Assembly: GCA_028825045.1 (NCBI GenBank)
Contig: JAPKAY010000009.1
Coordinates: forward strand, 29,659-93,658
Source: Halioglobus sp.
GTDB lineage: Bacteria > Pseudomonadota > Gammaproteobacteria > Pseudomonadales > Halieaceae
DNA: 64,000 nt
Direction: 5' to 3'
Shown: piece after piece, positions 25,912 through 34,952 of the stretch
Position numbering within the stretch: position 1 is the first letter of the stretch
Layout: the number at the start of each line of letters is the position of its first letter
Notes under the pieces: model-generated
Seen by the model: only the letters and a program-made list of their open reading frames with translations
The model's database searches: none
Told to the model about the DNA's origin: nothing
Position numbers and translations under genes: made by a program

Positions 25912-25953
25912 AAAAAAGGCCTCCGAGAATCCTGATTTCGGAGGCCTTTTTTT
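25912..25953 (+). terminator. Strong intrinsic terminator in front of the MFS gene
   Basis: GGCCTCCGA (25918-25926) pairs perfectly with TCGGAGGCC (25938-25946), preceded by six A and followed by seven T (25947-25953). It lies 60 bases before the MFS start, so it would stop transcription entering that gene. Confidence 0.85.
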
Positions 25954-25984
25954 ATTCTCACAAGAAAGCACCTCCACTTTTCAG

Positions 25985-26006
25985 GGTCCCGGAACAACAA
26001 GGGACC
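25985..26006 (+). promoter_or_regulatory. Hairpin holding the MFS ribosome binding site
   Basis: GGTCCC (25985-25990) can pair with GGGACC (26001-26006), which includes the AAGGGA Shine-Dalgarno sequence 9 bases before the GTG start at 26013. The loop is 10 bases. This could limit translation of the transporter. The six-pair stem is short but GC-rich. Confidence 0.4.
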
Positions 26007-26012
26007 AGAACA

Positions 26013-27239
26013 GTGAACAGGTCGCTACACAACAATATTCGAACCCTCTACCTGCTGGGATTTTTCAACAGCTTCATGGTGGTGAACCCTGTCTTCGTGC
26101 CGTTGTTGCAGGGCTATGGCCTGTCCATGAATCAGGTACTACAAACACAGGCCCTGTTTGCACTGACTATCGCTTTGTTTGAAGTGCCTTCAGGATACAT
26201 TGCCGACATGTGGGGCCGACGCCGCGCAATCGTAATGGGCTCTGTGTTCTATGCGGGTGGCTTTCTCTGCCTGTTGGGCGCCGATAGCTTTGCTGAGTTC
26301 CTGGTTTACGAGTTCGTGCTGGGTCTGGGCTTCAGTCTTATTTCAGGCGCCGATCTGGCACTGCTGTACGACACGGAAGTGTATCTGCAGAAACGTGGTC
26401 TGCCGCATGGTGTGGGGCCAGGTAAATCTCTCAGCCGCCTGATTTCTATTGAGGCAGCCGCCTCCGGTATCGCCGGGATCGCCGCCAGCATCCTGTTGCT
26501 GTGGTCGCTGGAGGCTGTGGTTGCAGTGCAGGCGTTTCTCGGGCTGATGCCGCTGATCTTGGCGTTTGCACTGGTAGAGGTACCCCGGCCTGCCACCGAG
26601 GTCAGCCACCGCAACAACGCTCGCACCATTGTGGAATTGCTGCTGTTTGGCAAACCCGTTGTGCTGTGGACGGCCTTCGCCATTGCCGTATTTGGGCTGC
26701 TGGCAGTCTATATGTTCTGGATCTACCAGAAGTACTGGGAGTTACAGGGTATATCCATAGGCTGGAATGGCTACATCTGGGCAGCTTTTGCGCTCACCGT
26801 CAGTGTCGCAGCGCGCTATGCTAGCGCATTGGAACAGCGCCTGGGTACGGCGCGCCTATTGTGCCTGATTGGGGCCCTGCCGTTACTGGGACTGCTTGGC
26901 ATGGCATTGGGGGCGGGCTGGATCGGTGTGATTTTCGGCTTTGCCGTGCAGCTGTCCCGGGGGCTCAGCATGAGCCTGTTCTATGAGGGGTTAAACCGAC
27001 GTGTCCCGGGCGATTTCCGCGCCACGGTGAATTCGCTGGTAAGCCTTGGCGTGAGAGCTGTTTTTATCGTCACTGGGCCAGTCTTGGGTTATGCGCTGGA
27101 TAGCATAGGTGTGAATACCCTGTTGTTGCTGCTAGCGGCGATCTTTACTCCCCTGATTGCAGTGGTGTTGATCCCACTGGTGATTCGCATCTCACGCGAG
27201 GACGTCCCCTGCGACTCTCAGGTCGTTCCCGCCAACTAG
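26013..27239 (+). CDS. MFS transporter
   Basis: A 408-residue major facilitator with about 12 hydrophobic segments. The loop 2-3 signature is ADMWGRRRAIVMGS (G-x-x-x-D/R-R-G-R-R type) after ALFEVPSGYI. N- and C-terminal halves are separated by a polar stretch near residues 190-205 (EVPRPATEVSHRNNAR). The substrate cannot be inferred; the group includes uncharacterised drug or metabolite exporters. The start is GTG with AAGGGA. The upstream leader (terminator and Shine-Dalgarno hairpin) points to regulated expression, and a terminator follows at once, so the gene is a single unit. Confidence 0.9.
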   Translation: MNRSLHNNIRTLYLLGFFNSFMVVNPVFVPLLQGYGLSMNQVLQTQALFALTIALFEVPSGYIADMWGRRRAIVMGSVFYAGGFLCLLGADSFAEFLVYEFVLGLGFSLISGADLALLYDTEVYLQKRGLPHGVGPGKSLSRLISIEAAASGIAGIAASILLLWSLEAVVAVQAFLGLMPLILAFALVEVPRPATEVSHRNNARTIVELLLFGKPVVLWTAFAIAVFGLLAVYMFWIYQKYWELQGISIGWNGYIWAAFALTVSVAARYASALEQRLGTARLLCLIGALPLLGLLGMALGAGWIGVIFGFAVQLSRGLSMSLFYEGLNRRVPGDFRATVNSLVSLGVRAVFIVTGPVLGYALDSIGVNTLLLLLAAIFTPLIAVVLIPLVIRISREDVPCDSQVVPAN

Positions 27240-27252
27240 GTGGGAACCCTTC

Positions 27253-27295
27253 GGCGCTGCCTATGTCTGATATTAGAGTGGGCAGCGCCATTTTT
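27253..27295 (+). terminator. Intrinsic terminator after the MFS gene
   Basis: GGCGCTGCC (27253-27261) pairs exactly with GGCAGCGCC (27281-27289) around a 19-base loop, followed by ATTTTTATT. It begins 13 bases after the MFS stop codon. Confidence 0.75.
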
Positions 27296-27400
27296 ATTAC
27301 TTAAACTGTCTTCCGCCTGATCGAGACCTGGGCTTGCTACACTCATGAACGCCTGCAAAAGCGCAGGCGCTATTTCACCTTACCCATCGAGGACACACTG

Positions 27401-29407
27401 TTGAACATTCACCCGCTAGCAATCGTACTTGCCGGATTACTTTGGGTTACCACTAGCGGTGCCGAAACACCCAAGCCTACGAAGATGACAATGTCCACGG
27501 CAGTAGATGGCTGGGACTTCAATCTCCCTGCTACTAAACTGACTGCGCTTTGCGACAAAACAATAGCCGAAGCCAGGATCGCTTTTACCGCCATAGAGCA
27601 GGACGAGGCACAAGCCACACTGCAGCGGGTATACGGTGCATATGACGCGATGAGTATTAATCTGCAGGCAATTCAGCAAGTCTGGTATGTGAGCGCCGTT
27701 CACCCCGACCTGAAAATACAGGCCGCAGCTGAAGAATGTATCAACCAGATTTCAGACTTTAGCGCAGCGATTGAATTATCCCCACAGTTTTATCAACGCG
27801 TTGCCTCCATCGACTTACAAAACGCCAGTGACCCGGAGCGTTTGATGGTTGAAAAAAAGCTGATCGCGTTCCGTAAAGCGGGCGTGGATCAGGATCAGGC
27901 AGTGCGCGACAAGGTGCGGGCATTGATGGCCGAAATTACAGAGCTCGGCAATGAGTTTGACAAAAATATTCGCACCGACAAACGCACTGTTGACGCCACA
28001 CCAGATCAATTAGCCGGGCTGCCACAGGACTATCTCGATGCCCACCCGGCTAATGGAAAAGGCATCGTCAGTATTTCCACTGATTACCCCGACTACTTCC
28101 CTGTACTAAAATACGGCACCAATGATGACCTTCGTCGACAGCTGTTTGTAGCCGCGAAAAGTATTGCCACACCCGCTAACAGCGCAATTCTGAAAACCCT
28201 TATCGCCAAACGCCATGAACTGGCGATCTTGCTCAACTATGACAGCTATGCCGCACTGGCCATGGATGGCCTGATGGCGACTTCACCGCAGACCGTCGAT
28301 ACATTCCTCAAAGAGTTAGGCGCGGCCGTGAAGACTCCCGCCGCAAAAGATATGGAGACGCTTCTTACTCGCCTGCGCCAGATCGACCCTAAAGCACTCC
28401 AAGTTGAAGCGTGGCAGGTCGACTATTTATCCAATCTACTGCAGCAGGAAGTATTCGCCCTGGACGCCAGGGAAATACGCACTTACTTCCCATTCGATAA
28501 AGTTCAGACTGGCATTTTCCAACTCACTGAAACTATGTTCGGGGTTGAGATCGTTCCTTGGCAGACCGAAACCTGGCATCCGGGTGTCACTGCCTGGGAG
28601 ATTCGTGAACAAGGAAAGCCTCTCGGTCGCTTCTACCTCGATATGCACCCGCGCGAAAACAAGTATCGACACGCCGCGCACTGGACTCTCCGTACGGGCC
28701 TCAAAGATGGCCAGCTACCCATGTCGGGTATGGCCATGAATTTTCCCGAGGGCCTTATGGAGCACAGGCAAGTAGAAACGTTTCTGCATGAGTTTGGTCA
28801 CCTGCTGCACAATATGTTTTCCGGCACACAACGCTGGCTGGACATCTCTGGCATGACTATGGAGCGGGATTTTGTCGAAGCACCCTCACAAATGTTGGAA
28901 GATTGGGCTTGGGACTACGACACACTGCGCGAATTTGCCATTAACGATAAGGGGCAGCCGATTTCTGAGGAGCTGGTTGGCAGGATGAACTCGGCGCGGC
29001 ATTTTGGAGAGGCCGCCAAAACTGCCGGGCAGCTTTTTTACGCCAATTTGTCGCTAAACTACTACAACCGCGATCCCGACAGTTTTCAATTGTTGCCCCT
29101 TCTCATAGAGCTACAGGCGCAGTATTCACCCTTTCCTTACGCGGAAGGCACGCATTTTTACAATAACTTTGGCCACCTTAACGGCTATTCCTCAAACTAC
29201 TACATCTACCAGTGGTCACAGGCGATTGCGGTGGATCTTCTCAGCCGATTCAGCGATGGACTGCGCAACCCGGCGATAGCGCAAGCCTACCGGGAGAAGG
29301 TACTGGCACCGGCGGGGAGCAAACCCGCCTCAGAGCTGGTGAAGGATTTCCTGGGCAGGCCATTTGCGCTCTCGACCTATATCACCTATCTGGACGAATT
29401 AAACTAA
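27401..29407 (+). CDS. Exported M3-family oligopeptidase (zincin)
   Basis: A 668-residue thimet oligopeptidase/Dcp-type metallopeptidase. The zinc motif HEFGH occupies residues 463-467 in VETFLHEFGHLLHNMFSG, with the third ligand Glu in FVEAPSQMLEDWAWD, all typical of family M3. The first 22 residues (MNIHPLAIVLAGLL..TSGA before ETPKP) form a signal peptide, so unlike cytosolic Dcp or OpdA it should act in the periplasm on short peptides. The start codon is TTG, supported by GAGG 8 bases upstream. A transporter terminator lies upstream and a wax ester synthase gene 100 bases downstream. Confidence 0.92.
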   Translation: MNIHPLAIVLAGLLWVTTSGAETPKPTKMTMSTAVDGWDFNLPATKLTALCDKTIAEARIAFTAIEQDEAQATLQRVYGAYDAMSINLQAIQQVWYVSAVHPDLKIQAAAEECINQISDFSAAIELSPQFYQRVASIDLQNASDPERLMVEKKLIAFRKAGVDQDQAVRDKVRALMAEITELGNEFDKNIRTDKRTVDATPDQLAGLPQDYLDAHPANGKGIVSISTDYPDYFPVLKYGTNDDLRRQLFVAAKSIATPANSAILKTLIAKRHELAILLNYDSYAALAMDGLMATSPQTVDTFLKELGAAVKTPAAKDMETLLTRLRQIDPKALQVEAWQVDYLSNLLQQEVFALDAREIRTYFPFDKVQTGIFQLTETMFGVEIVPWQTETWHPGVTAWEIREQGKPLGRFYLDMHPRENKYRHAAHWTLRTGLKDGQLPMSGMAMNFPEGLMEHRQVETFLHEFGHLLHNMFSGTQRWLDISGMTMERDFVEAPSQMLEDWAWDYDTLREFAINDKGQPISEELVGRMNSARHFGEAAKTAGQLFYANLSLNYYNRDPDSFQLLPLLIELQAQYSPFPYAEGTHFYNNFGHLNGYSSNYYIYQWSQAIAVDLLSRFSDGLRNPAIAQAYREKVLAPAGSKPASELVKDFLGRPFALSTYITYLDELN

Positions 29408-29507
29408 GCTTAGTACAGCAGGTAGGCTGGATTACGTGGGTCATTGACGTCAGTTTCTATGCCCGTATGCTGAACGCCGTAACGCCACCCCCGACGAGAT
29501 TCAGACC

Positions 29508-30959
29508 ATGCAACAGTTATCCGGACAAGATGCCATGTTCCTGCACGCAGAGCTGGATGGCCTGCCGCAGCACATAGGCAGTGTGAGCATCTACGATCAG
29601 TCCACCGTGCCCGACGGCAAAGTTCGATTTAAAGAAATCCTGGCCATGCTGGAGAGTCGCGCGCATCTATCACCCATATTCCGACGTAGACTGGCCTTCG
29701 TTCCCTACAATCTCGGGCGACCTTACTGGGCGGAGGATCCCGACTTTGACATGGAGTACCACGTACGCCACATCGCCCTGCCTAAACCCGGCGACTGGCG
29801 TCAGCTATGCATATTGTCTGCCCGCATACACTCCCAACCGCTGCGGCGAGACAAACCCATGTGGGAAATATACGTGATCGAAGGTCTAAACAACCTGGAA
29901 GGGTATCCGCCCAATTGTTTCGCGCTGCTAATGAAGGTGCATCACTGCGCTATGGACGGCGCCACAGGCACACAGTTTATGAATATCGTGCATGACATCA
30001 CCCCTAAAAATCGCGACGTGGGCAGAGCACCACCGTGGATCGTGGAGCGACCTTCCATGCCCAGAATGTTGGGACAAGCTTATGTGGACGCGTGGCGCAA
30101 ACCGGGACAAGTCCTAGATATACTGAAGGAAGCCGGGCCTACTTTTATGCGCTTGCGCAAAGGCCGACAGCAGAAGCACTTCCACAATATTGAAGACAAA
30201 CCGAAAACCCGCTTTCAGGGAAAAATTTCGCGGCATCGCGTGGTGGAGGCGTGTAAATTTGACTTCGAGGTGATACGGGCCATTAAGAACACTCAGCCCG
30301 GCACCACCGTCAACGATGTGATGTTAACCATTGTGGCCGGAGGACTGCGCAAGTACCTTCAAAGCAAAGACGAACTCCCTGAGCAATCTCTCGTCACCGG
30401 ATGTCCTATTGATGTGCGCTCTGTAAAGGAGCGCTCCGCCGGTGGCAATATGGTAGGATTTATGAATGTGGCGCTGCGCACTGATATCGTCAATCCGAGC
30501 GAACGGCTGGCCGCCGTGCACGCGGAAGCGCAGTCCGCAAAGGCTTATGCCGAAGCGCTGGGACCTCGATTTGCAGTAGACCTTACCGATGTAATGCCAG
30601 GGAATGTGTTGTCACTGGCATTACGTACAGCCAGCGCAACTGGAATGGCTGAAGCCAGTGTGGTGTTCAATACCATTGTGACCAATGTGCCTGGGCCGCC
30701 GGTTCAGCTGTACATGTGCGGCGCCGCTCTGGTGGACTCCATCAGTCTGGGACCTTTAATGCCCAACGTAGGCCTGTTCCATATTGTGTACAGCACCGTG
30801 CAGGACAAAAAAGGAACGATCAATCTATCGTTTTCCGCCTGCCGCAGTATGCTGCCCGACCCTGGGTTCTATGCACAATGCCTGCAAGAGTCCCATGATG
30901 AGCTGCGCGATGCAGCACTATCACCAGTGAAAAAACGCAAAAAAACGCAGACCCAGTAA
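29508..30959 (+). CDS. Wax ester synthase / diacylglycerol acyltransferase (WS/DGAT)
   Basis: A 483-residue WS/DGAT family protein. The catalytic HHxxxDG is KVHHCAMDGATG with His145-His146 and Asp150, preceded by PMWEIYVIEGL; the later motif TNVPGPPVQLYMCGA is also characteristic. These enzymes acylate a fatty alcohol or diacylglycerol with acyl-CoA to form storage lipid. The acidic N-terminus MQQLSGQDAMFLHAEL is the usual start for the family. The tail is Lys-rich (KKRKKTQTQ). It agrees with the many acyl-CoA dehydrogenases in this window. It is convergent with the ABC1 kinase gene, with 23 bases between the stops. Confidence 0.93.
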   Translation: MQQLSGQDAMFLHAELDGLPQHIGSVSIYDQSTVPDGKVRFKEILAMLESRAHLSPIFRRRLAFVPYNLGRPYWAEDPDFDMEYHVRHIALPKPGDWRQLCILSARIHSQPLRRDKPMWEIYVIEGLNNLEGYPPNCFALLMKVHHCAMDGATGTQFMNIVHDITPKNRDVGRAPPWIVERPSMPRMLGQAYVDAWRKPGQVLDILKEAGPTFMRLRKGRQQKHFHNIEDKPKTRFQGKISRHRVVEACKFDFEVIRAIKNTQPGTTVNDVMLTIVAGGLRKYLQSKDELPEQSLVTGCPIDVRSVKERSAGGNMVGFMNVALRTDIVNPSERLAAVHAEAQSAKAYAEALGPRFAVDLTDVMPGNVLSLALRTASATGMAEASVVFNTIVTNVPGPPVQLYMCGAALVDSISLGPLMPNVGLFHIVYSTVQDKKGTINLSFSACRSMLPDPGFYAQCLQESHDELRDAALSPVKKRKKTQTQ

Positions 30960-30982
30960 AACCAGTGGAAGGCGGGCGGCTA

Positions 30983-32317
30983 TTACAGCCAGCGCTGCAT
31001 TAGCTGATACACGTTCACCCTGGCCTTCAGCCGGCTGGCCAACAGGAACATGCCGCCCACTTTGCGATGAAAGTAGATGGCCTCGGCAGGCGGCGACTTC
31101 CAGGCTTCCTTGAAGTCAAGAACCTCCTCACCCAGTTTGGACATATTACTGGCGATTTTGGAGCGGGAAAAATCATAGGCAACGTCCTCGCACACCGGCT
31201 CCATCGCCAACACGAGAAACTCCAATACCATTTCCCGGTAAGGGCTGCCTGGCTCTCCAAGGGCATAACCCAAATGCTCTGCGGCACCGGCAAGTTGATC
31301 CATATTGCCATCAATAGCGGCCTGTGCGAGCTTGCGATACTGATTGACAAAGCTGGCCTTGAATCGCCGGGTCGCTCCAAAGTCCAGTAACACGATTTCA
31401 CCCGTATTAGGTCGATATTGGTAGTTGGCAAAATTGGGGTCGGTTTGCACCAGCTTCAGCTCAAAAAATTCCAGCAACATCAACTCCAGCAGCGCGGACA
31501 TCACTCGGTCTCGCTCCGCCTGGGGCGCAGTGATAAGTGTATCGATGGAACTGCCACTCACATACGTCATCGCAAGCACATTGCGGTGGGTGAGCTCTGG
31601 CAGCGCTTCAGGCAACACAAAGCGCTTATCATTACGCAGTAACTTCCCAAATTCCTGTAAGTACTTCGCCTCCTTTAGATAGTCTGCCTCACCCTTGAGT
31701 TGAAGCTTGGCATCCTCCAACAGCGGCTTTATATCAAGCTCTGCAGGCAACAAACCGGGCAATCGCAGCAGCGTGGCGATATTGTCGACATCGCTGTCGA
31801 TACTGTCCGCAACTCCGGGATACTGTACTTTCAATACAATCTCCCTGCCGTCGGGGGAAATCGTTTTGTGCACCTGGCCGATGGAGGCCGCCGCCAGCGG
31901 TTCCATTTTAAACCCGTAGAACAAGGTCTCCCAATCGGGGCCGTAAGCTTCCTGCATTACCTGCTGCAACTGCGCCGGCGGCATATGCTTTGCGTCTTCA
32001 CGCAGGCGGGCCAGAATATCGGTCAACTCCCGGGGCAGAAACTCACCTGCATCCATAGAAAGGATCTGTCCTACCTTCATTGCGGCACCGCGCATGGTAG
32101 ATAACTGCTCAGCCACTCGGCGTGCATTCCCCGGCGTTAGCAACATATCCCGTGCGCTGGGACGTTTACCGTCGCGTAACTGCCGTGTCCCTTCCGCTAG
32201 CATACCCCCGGCAACACCACCTGCCATGCGCGCCATTCGCGCCAGGCGACCCACGCGCGAAGTCGGAATAGCACGGGACTTGTCGTCCTTGTCCTGGTTT
32301 TTATCCTTTCGCGGCAC
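30983..32317 (-). CDS. ABC1/ADCK-family atypical kinase (second of tandem pair)
   Basis: A 444-residue ABC1 (UbiB/ADCK) family protein. Signatures: the KxGQ motif in AAMKVGQILSMD, AASIGQVHK for the nucleotide loop, IVLKVQYPG with the core Lys, QTDPNFANYQY and VLLDFGATRRF (DFG). Such kinase-like ATPases support quinone or lipid handling; UbiB is the ubiquinone case. The GTG at 32317 is my choice: AAGGGA lies about 5 bases upstream, and the longer open frame to 32428 would lie deep inside the preceding gene. It overlaps that gene, also an ABC1 protein, by 17 bases. It lacks the C-terminal membrane helices of UbiB, so a non-ubiquinone role is plausible. Confidence 0.88.
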   Translation of the reverse strand: MPRKDKNQDKDDKSRAIPTSRVGRLARMARMAGGVAGGMLAEGTRQLRDGKRPSARDMLLTPGNARRVAEQLSTMRGAAMKVGQILSMDAGEFLPRELTDILARLREDAKHMPPAQLQQVMQEAYGPDWETLFYGFKMEPLAAASIGQVHKTISPDGREIVLKVQYPGVADSIDSDVDNIATLLRLPGLLPAELDIKPLLEDAKLQLKGEADYLKEAKYLQEFGKLLRNDKRFVLPEALPELTHRNVLAMTYVSGSSIDTLITAPQAERDRVMSALLELMLLEFFELKLVQTDPNFANYQYRPNTGEIVLLDFGATRRFKASFVNQYRKLAQAAIDGNMDQLAGAAEHLGYALGEPGSPYREMVLEFLVLAMEPVCEDVAYDFSRSKIASNMSKLGEEVLDFKEAWKSPPAEAIYFHRKVGGMFLLASRLKARVNVYQLMQRWL

Positions 32318-33713
32318 GTTGTTCCCTTTCCCGCCAGCGTCGGGCATGTAATTCAACCATGTCGTAGGCGTTGAATTCTGCTTCCAGTGCCGCGATGAAA
32401 TTAAAGACTCCGGAAAGCTTACGCGCAATCAAGGCAAAGTCTCGTGAGGGCGTCGTAAAGTGTCGACTTGTCGCAGACAGAGCCGCCTGCTTTCCCACCC
32501 GGCGCATAAGACGGGACTGGGCCCAACAATATTCGCCTTTAGCATTGAGATACTCACGGGGCAAATGCGCCGGGGGCCGTAACGGCTCGAGCAAGTGCAG
32601 GCAAAAGTCTGCAAATAATTTTCGTCCTGCATCACTGGCGTCTTCACGCAGGCAACCCAGTCCAATCAAGCCGTCTATCAGACGCGGGACATCCTGCTGC
32701 AGGCCCGCCTCAATCGTGTTGCGCAGGTGAAAAAGAAACTCATCGGAGCCATCCAACACAGACCCAAAATCCAGCAGGACCAATTCATCGTGCGCTACTT
32801 TTTTACGGCGATCTTCCAATCGCAACAGGTAATTGCCGAAATTGGGATCCGTTTGCAACAATCCCCAGTCGTAGAGCTCGAGGAAGAACAGTTCCAGCAT
32901 CCCTTTGGCCAGAGAGTTGCGGCGCTCGAGGGATAGCCTGGCCACATCGGGTTCAACCACCGAAAAACCCTGAATGTATTCCATCGCTAACACCCTATCG
33001 GTGCAGTATTCTCGGTGCAATCGCGGCACATGGTAGCTGACGTTTGTAGCTTGGGATCTCTCGACAAGTCCCGCCATTCGTTCGGTGAAATCAGCCTCGC
33101 GCGGGTAATCAATCTCGTTGTGCAAGTGAACACGCATAGATTCAAGCCAATCATCCAGTTCCCGGCCAGCCTTCACCCAACGCGCCAGCAGCAACATCCG
33201 TACCACCGCATCAAAGTCCGAATCAATAACCTGCGCCAGCCCCGGGTACTGAATCTTCAAGCATATCCACTCGCCGGTGGTGCGAATTTTGGCTAGGTGT
33301 ATCTGTGCCAGAGAGGCCGCGGCGATCGCCTGCGGATCGATATCGAGTTCGGGATAGAGGGCACCGAGGCTGTCGCGCACCGATGTCTCCAGCGCGTCCC
33401 AGTGGAGTGGTTCGGTCTGGTCAGAAAGATCTCGCAACGCTTCTACCAGAACAGCTGGCAGGAACTGCTCCCCGAACAGGACCAGCATCTGGCCAATCTT
33501 GATGTATGTGCCCTTGAGCTTGCCTAACTCAGAAACAAAGAGCCGCGCCTCGCGCCGCGCAAACTCAGAATCTGCATCATCGGGGCCACGACCCATGACT
33601 CGCTGCACAACGCCGTCAACCGCCAGAGCGCTACCGGCTCGTATACCAGCCAGAGAGGCTGTGAGAGTGCGTGGAAGATTGCTCGTTTTAAGACCGCGGC
33701 GTTTTTTAGACAT
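32301..33713 (-). CDS. ABC1/ADCK-family atypical kinase (first of tandem pair)
   Basis: A 470-residue ABC1 family protein. Motifs: TYIKIGQMLVLFGEQFLP (KxGQ), AASLAQIHLAKI, ICLKIQYPG, LLQTDPNFGNYLLR and LVLLDFGSVLDG. The N-terminus is basic (MSKKRRGLKTSN) and helical. The following gene is a second family member whose start overlaps its last 17 bases, so the pair is co-translated and could form a heteromer. Upstream lies an acyl-CoA dehydrogenase gene cluster on the same strand, about 100 bases away. Relation to lipid catabolism is inferred from position only. Confidence 0.9.
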   Translation of the reverse strand: MSKKRRGLKTSNLPRTLTASLAGIRAGSALAVDGVVQRVMGRGPDDADSEFARREARLFVSELGKLKGTYIKIGQMLVLFGEQFLPAVLVEALRDLSDQTEPLHWDALETSVRDSLGALYPELDIDPQAIAAASLAQIHLAKIRTTGEWICLKIQYPGLAQVIDSDFDAVVRMLLLARWVKAGRELDDWLESMRVHLHNEIDYPREADFTERMAGLVERSQATNVSYHVPRLHREYCTDRVLAMEYIQGFSVVEPDVARLSLERRNSLAKGMLELFFLELYDWGLLQTDPNFGNYLLRLEDRRKKVAHDELVLLDFGSVLDGSDEFLFHLRNTIEAGLQQDVPRLIDGLIGLGCLREDASDAGRKLFADFCLHLLEPLRPPAHLPREYLNAKGEYCWAQSRLMRRVGKQAALSATSRHFTTPSRDFALIARKLSGVFNFIAALEAEFNAYDMVELHARRWREREQRAAKG

Positions 33714-33815
33714 GACTCCCCGTGGGGCTGGAAATTTTGGGGGGCAAGTATATACGATTGCTCTGCAGTCGGGCAGTCGGAATCAACTTGACATCTGCGC
33801 CCCCAACCCGACGTT

Positions 33816-34943
33816 TTAATCGAGCAATAGCGCCGCCAGCCGCTTGCGATGGTGCTGAGCGTCGCCGAATTGCTGCTGACTCCACTGAGCCCGGCGAATA
33901 TAAAGCTGGGCGTCACATTCATAGGTGAAGCCCATGCCACCGTGAAACTGGACGGCCCGGTCACCGGCATACAACAGCGTCTCAACCGCATGGGCCTTGG
34001 CCATACGACAGGCGATTTCTGCGTCCGCATCTACCACCCCCTCCTCCAGCAGGGTAGCCGCGTGGTAGATAAACGAGCGGGACGAATCCGTCGCGGTGAG
34101 AATATCGACGGTGGGGTGTTTTAGCGCCTGATAGGAACCAATCAGTTTGCCAAACTGTTTACGGGTCTTGAGGTATTCGACGATGGTATCGAGGCAGGCA
34201 GCAGATGCACCTGTGGCCTCTGCTGCAACCAGAAGCGCACCCAGTAAGCGGGTATCCCCCAGCGCTACAGCCACTTTCGGCCCGGTAATCAGATTTTTTT
34301 CGTCTACCATCACGCCGCTGAAATCTACATTCGCCGAACGCTTGGTCTGATCAATGAGCGTATTGGGGCATATTGCACCGTCATTAAGTTGATCAGCCTG
34401 CACGATAGCGAGTGCCACCTCGCCTTGGTGCACGACAGACACAACTACCACACTGGCAACGGATGCATCAGGGACAAATTTCTTGCTACCGTGCAGGATG
34501 CGCTCCTCGTCCAGCAGAAGGGTTACGGTCTCATCCCCCCAATCGCTATTGTCGAGCAGCGCCACAGTTGCCGGGGAGCCGCCTGCAATCGCTGGCAGCA
34601 GTCGGTCGGTTTGCTCGCTATTTCCGGCTCTGAGCAGTAACTGCGCTGCCAGAGCACTGCTGATCAATGGGGTCCCCAGCATGGCGCGTCCCATAGATTC
34701 CACCACTGGAACCAGAGCACCGATACCCAGTCCCGATCCACCGCAGGCCTCCGGTACGGCAATACCCGCCCAACCCAGCAGCACCATTTCATCCCAGAGT
34801 GCCTGGTCAAAGCCATCTTGCGTTTCCAGTTGCGCACGCACTTCGGCAATGGGCGATTTATTTCGACAAAATTCCCGCGCTACCTCAAGCAGCATGGCCT
34901 GCTCTTCACTGAAGCGCAGGGTCGTATTTCCAGGTGATGACAT
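33816..34943 (-). CDS. Acyl-CoA dehydrogenase, smaller member of a pair
   Basis: A 375-residue acyl-CoA dehydrogenase with ALWDEMVLLGWAGIAVPEACGGSG, TRKQFGKLIGSYQALKHPTVD and VQFHGGMGFTYECDAQLYIRRAQ. It lacks the C-terminal YEGT-type catalytic Glu. The middle domain is shortened and divergent (HGSKKFVPDA in place of GxKxxI). It starts 9 bases after the stop of the larger acyl-CoA dehydrogenase, in the same arrangement as the pair at 1119/2324, consistent with a heteromeric enzyme. The substrate is unknown. Confidence 0.92.
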   Translation of the reverse strand: MSSPGNTTLRFSEEQAMLLEVAREFCRNKSPIAEVRAQLETQDGFDQALWDEMVLLGWAGIAVPEACGGSGLGIGALVPVVESMGRAMLGTPLISSALAAQLLLRAGNSEQTDRLLPAIAGGSPATVALLDNSDWGDETVTLLLDEERILHGSKKFVPDASVASVVVVSVVHQGEVALAIVQADQLNDGAICPNTLIDQTKRSANVDFSGVMVDEKNLITGPKVAVALGDTRLLGALLVAAEATGASAACLDTIVEYLKTRKQFGKLIGSYQALKHPTVDILTATDSSRSFIYHAATLLEEGVVDADAEIACRMAKAHAVETLLYAGDRAVQFHGGMGFTYECDAQLYIRRAQWSQQQFGDAQHHRKRLAALLLD

Positions 34944-34952
34944 AGTAAACCC

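Larger units (their letters stand above)
25748..25953 (+). ncRNA. Structured leader or small RNA candidate
   Basis: Between the promoter and the MFS gene three hairpins follow in order: CACGGC/GCCGTG (25832-25849, 6-base loop), GTCTGTC/GACAGAC (25856-25873, TTTG loop) and an intrinsic terminator (25918-25953). All stems are perfectly paired, which is not expected by chance in about 120 bases. The stretch also holds a 35-codon open frame (ATG 25790 to TGA 25895-25897). It may be a free-standing small RNA of about 200 bases or an attenuating leader of the MFS gene 60 bases further on. I could not match it to a known riboswitch class. The 5' boundary is only predicted. Confidence 0.5.
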
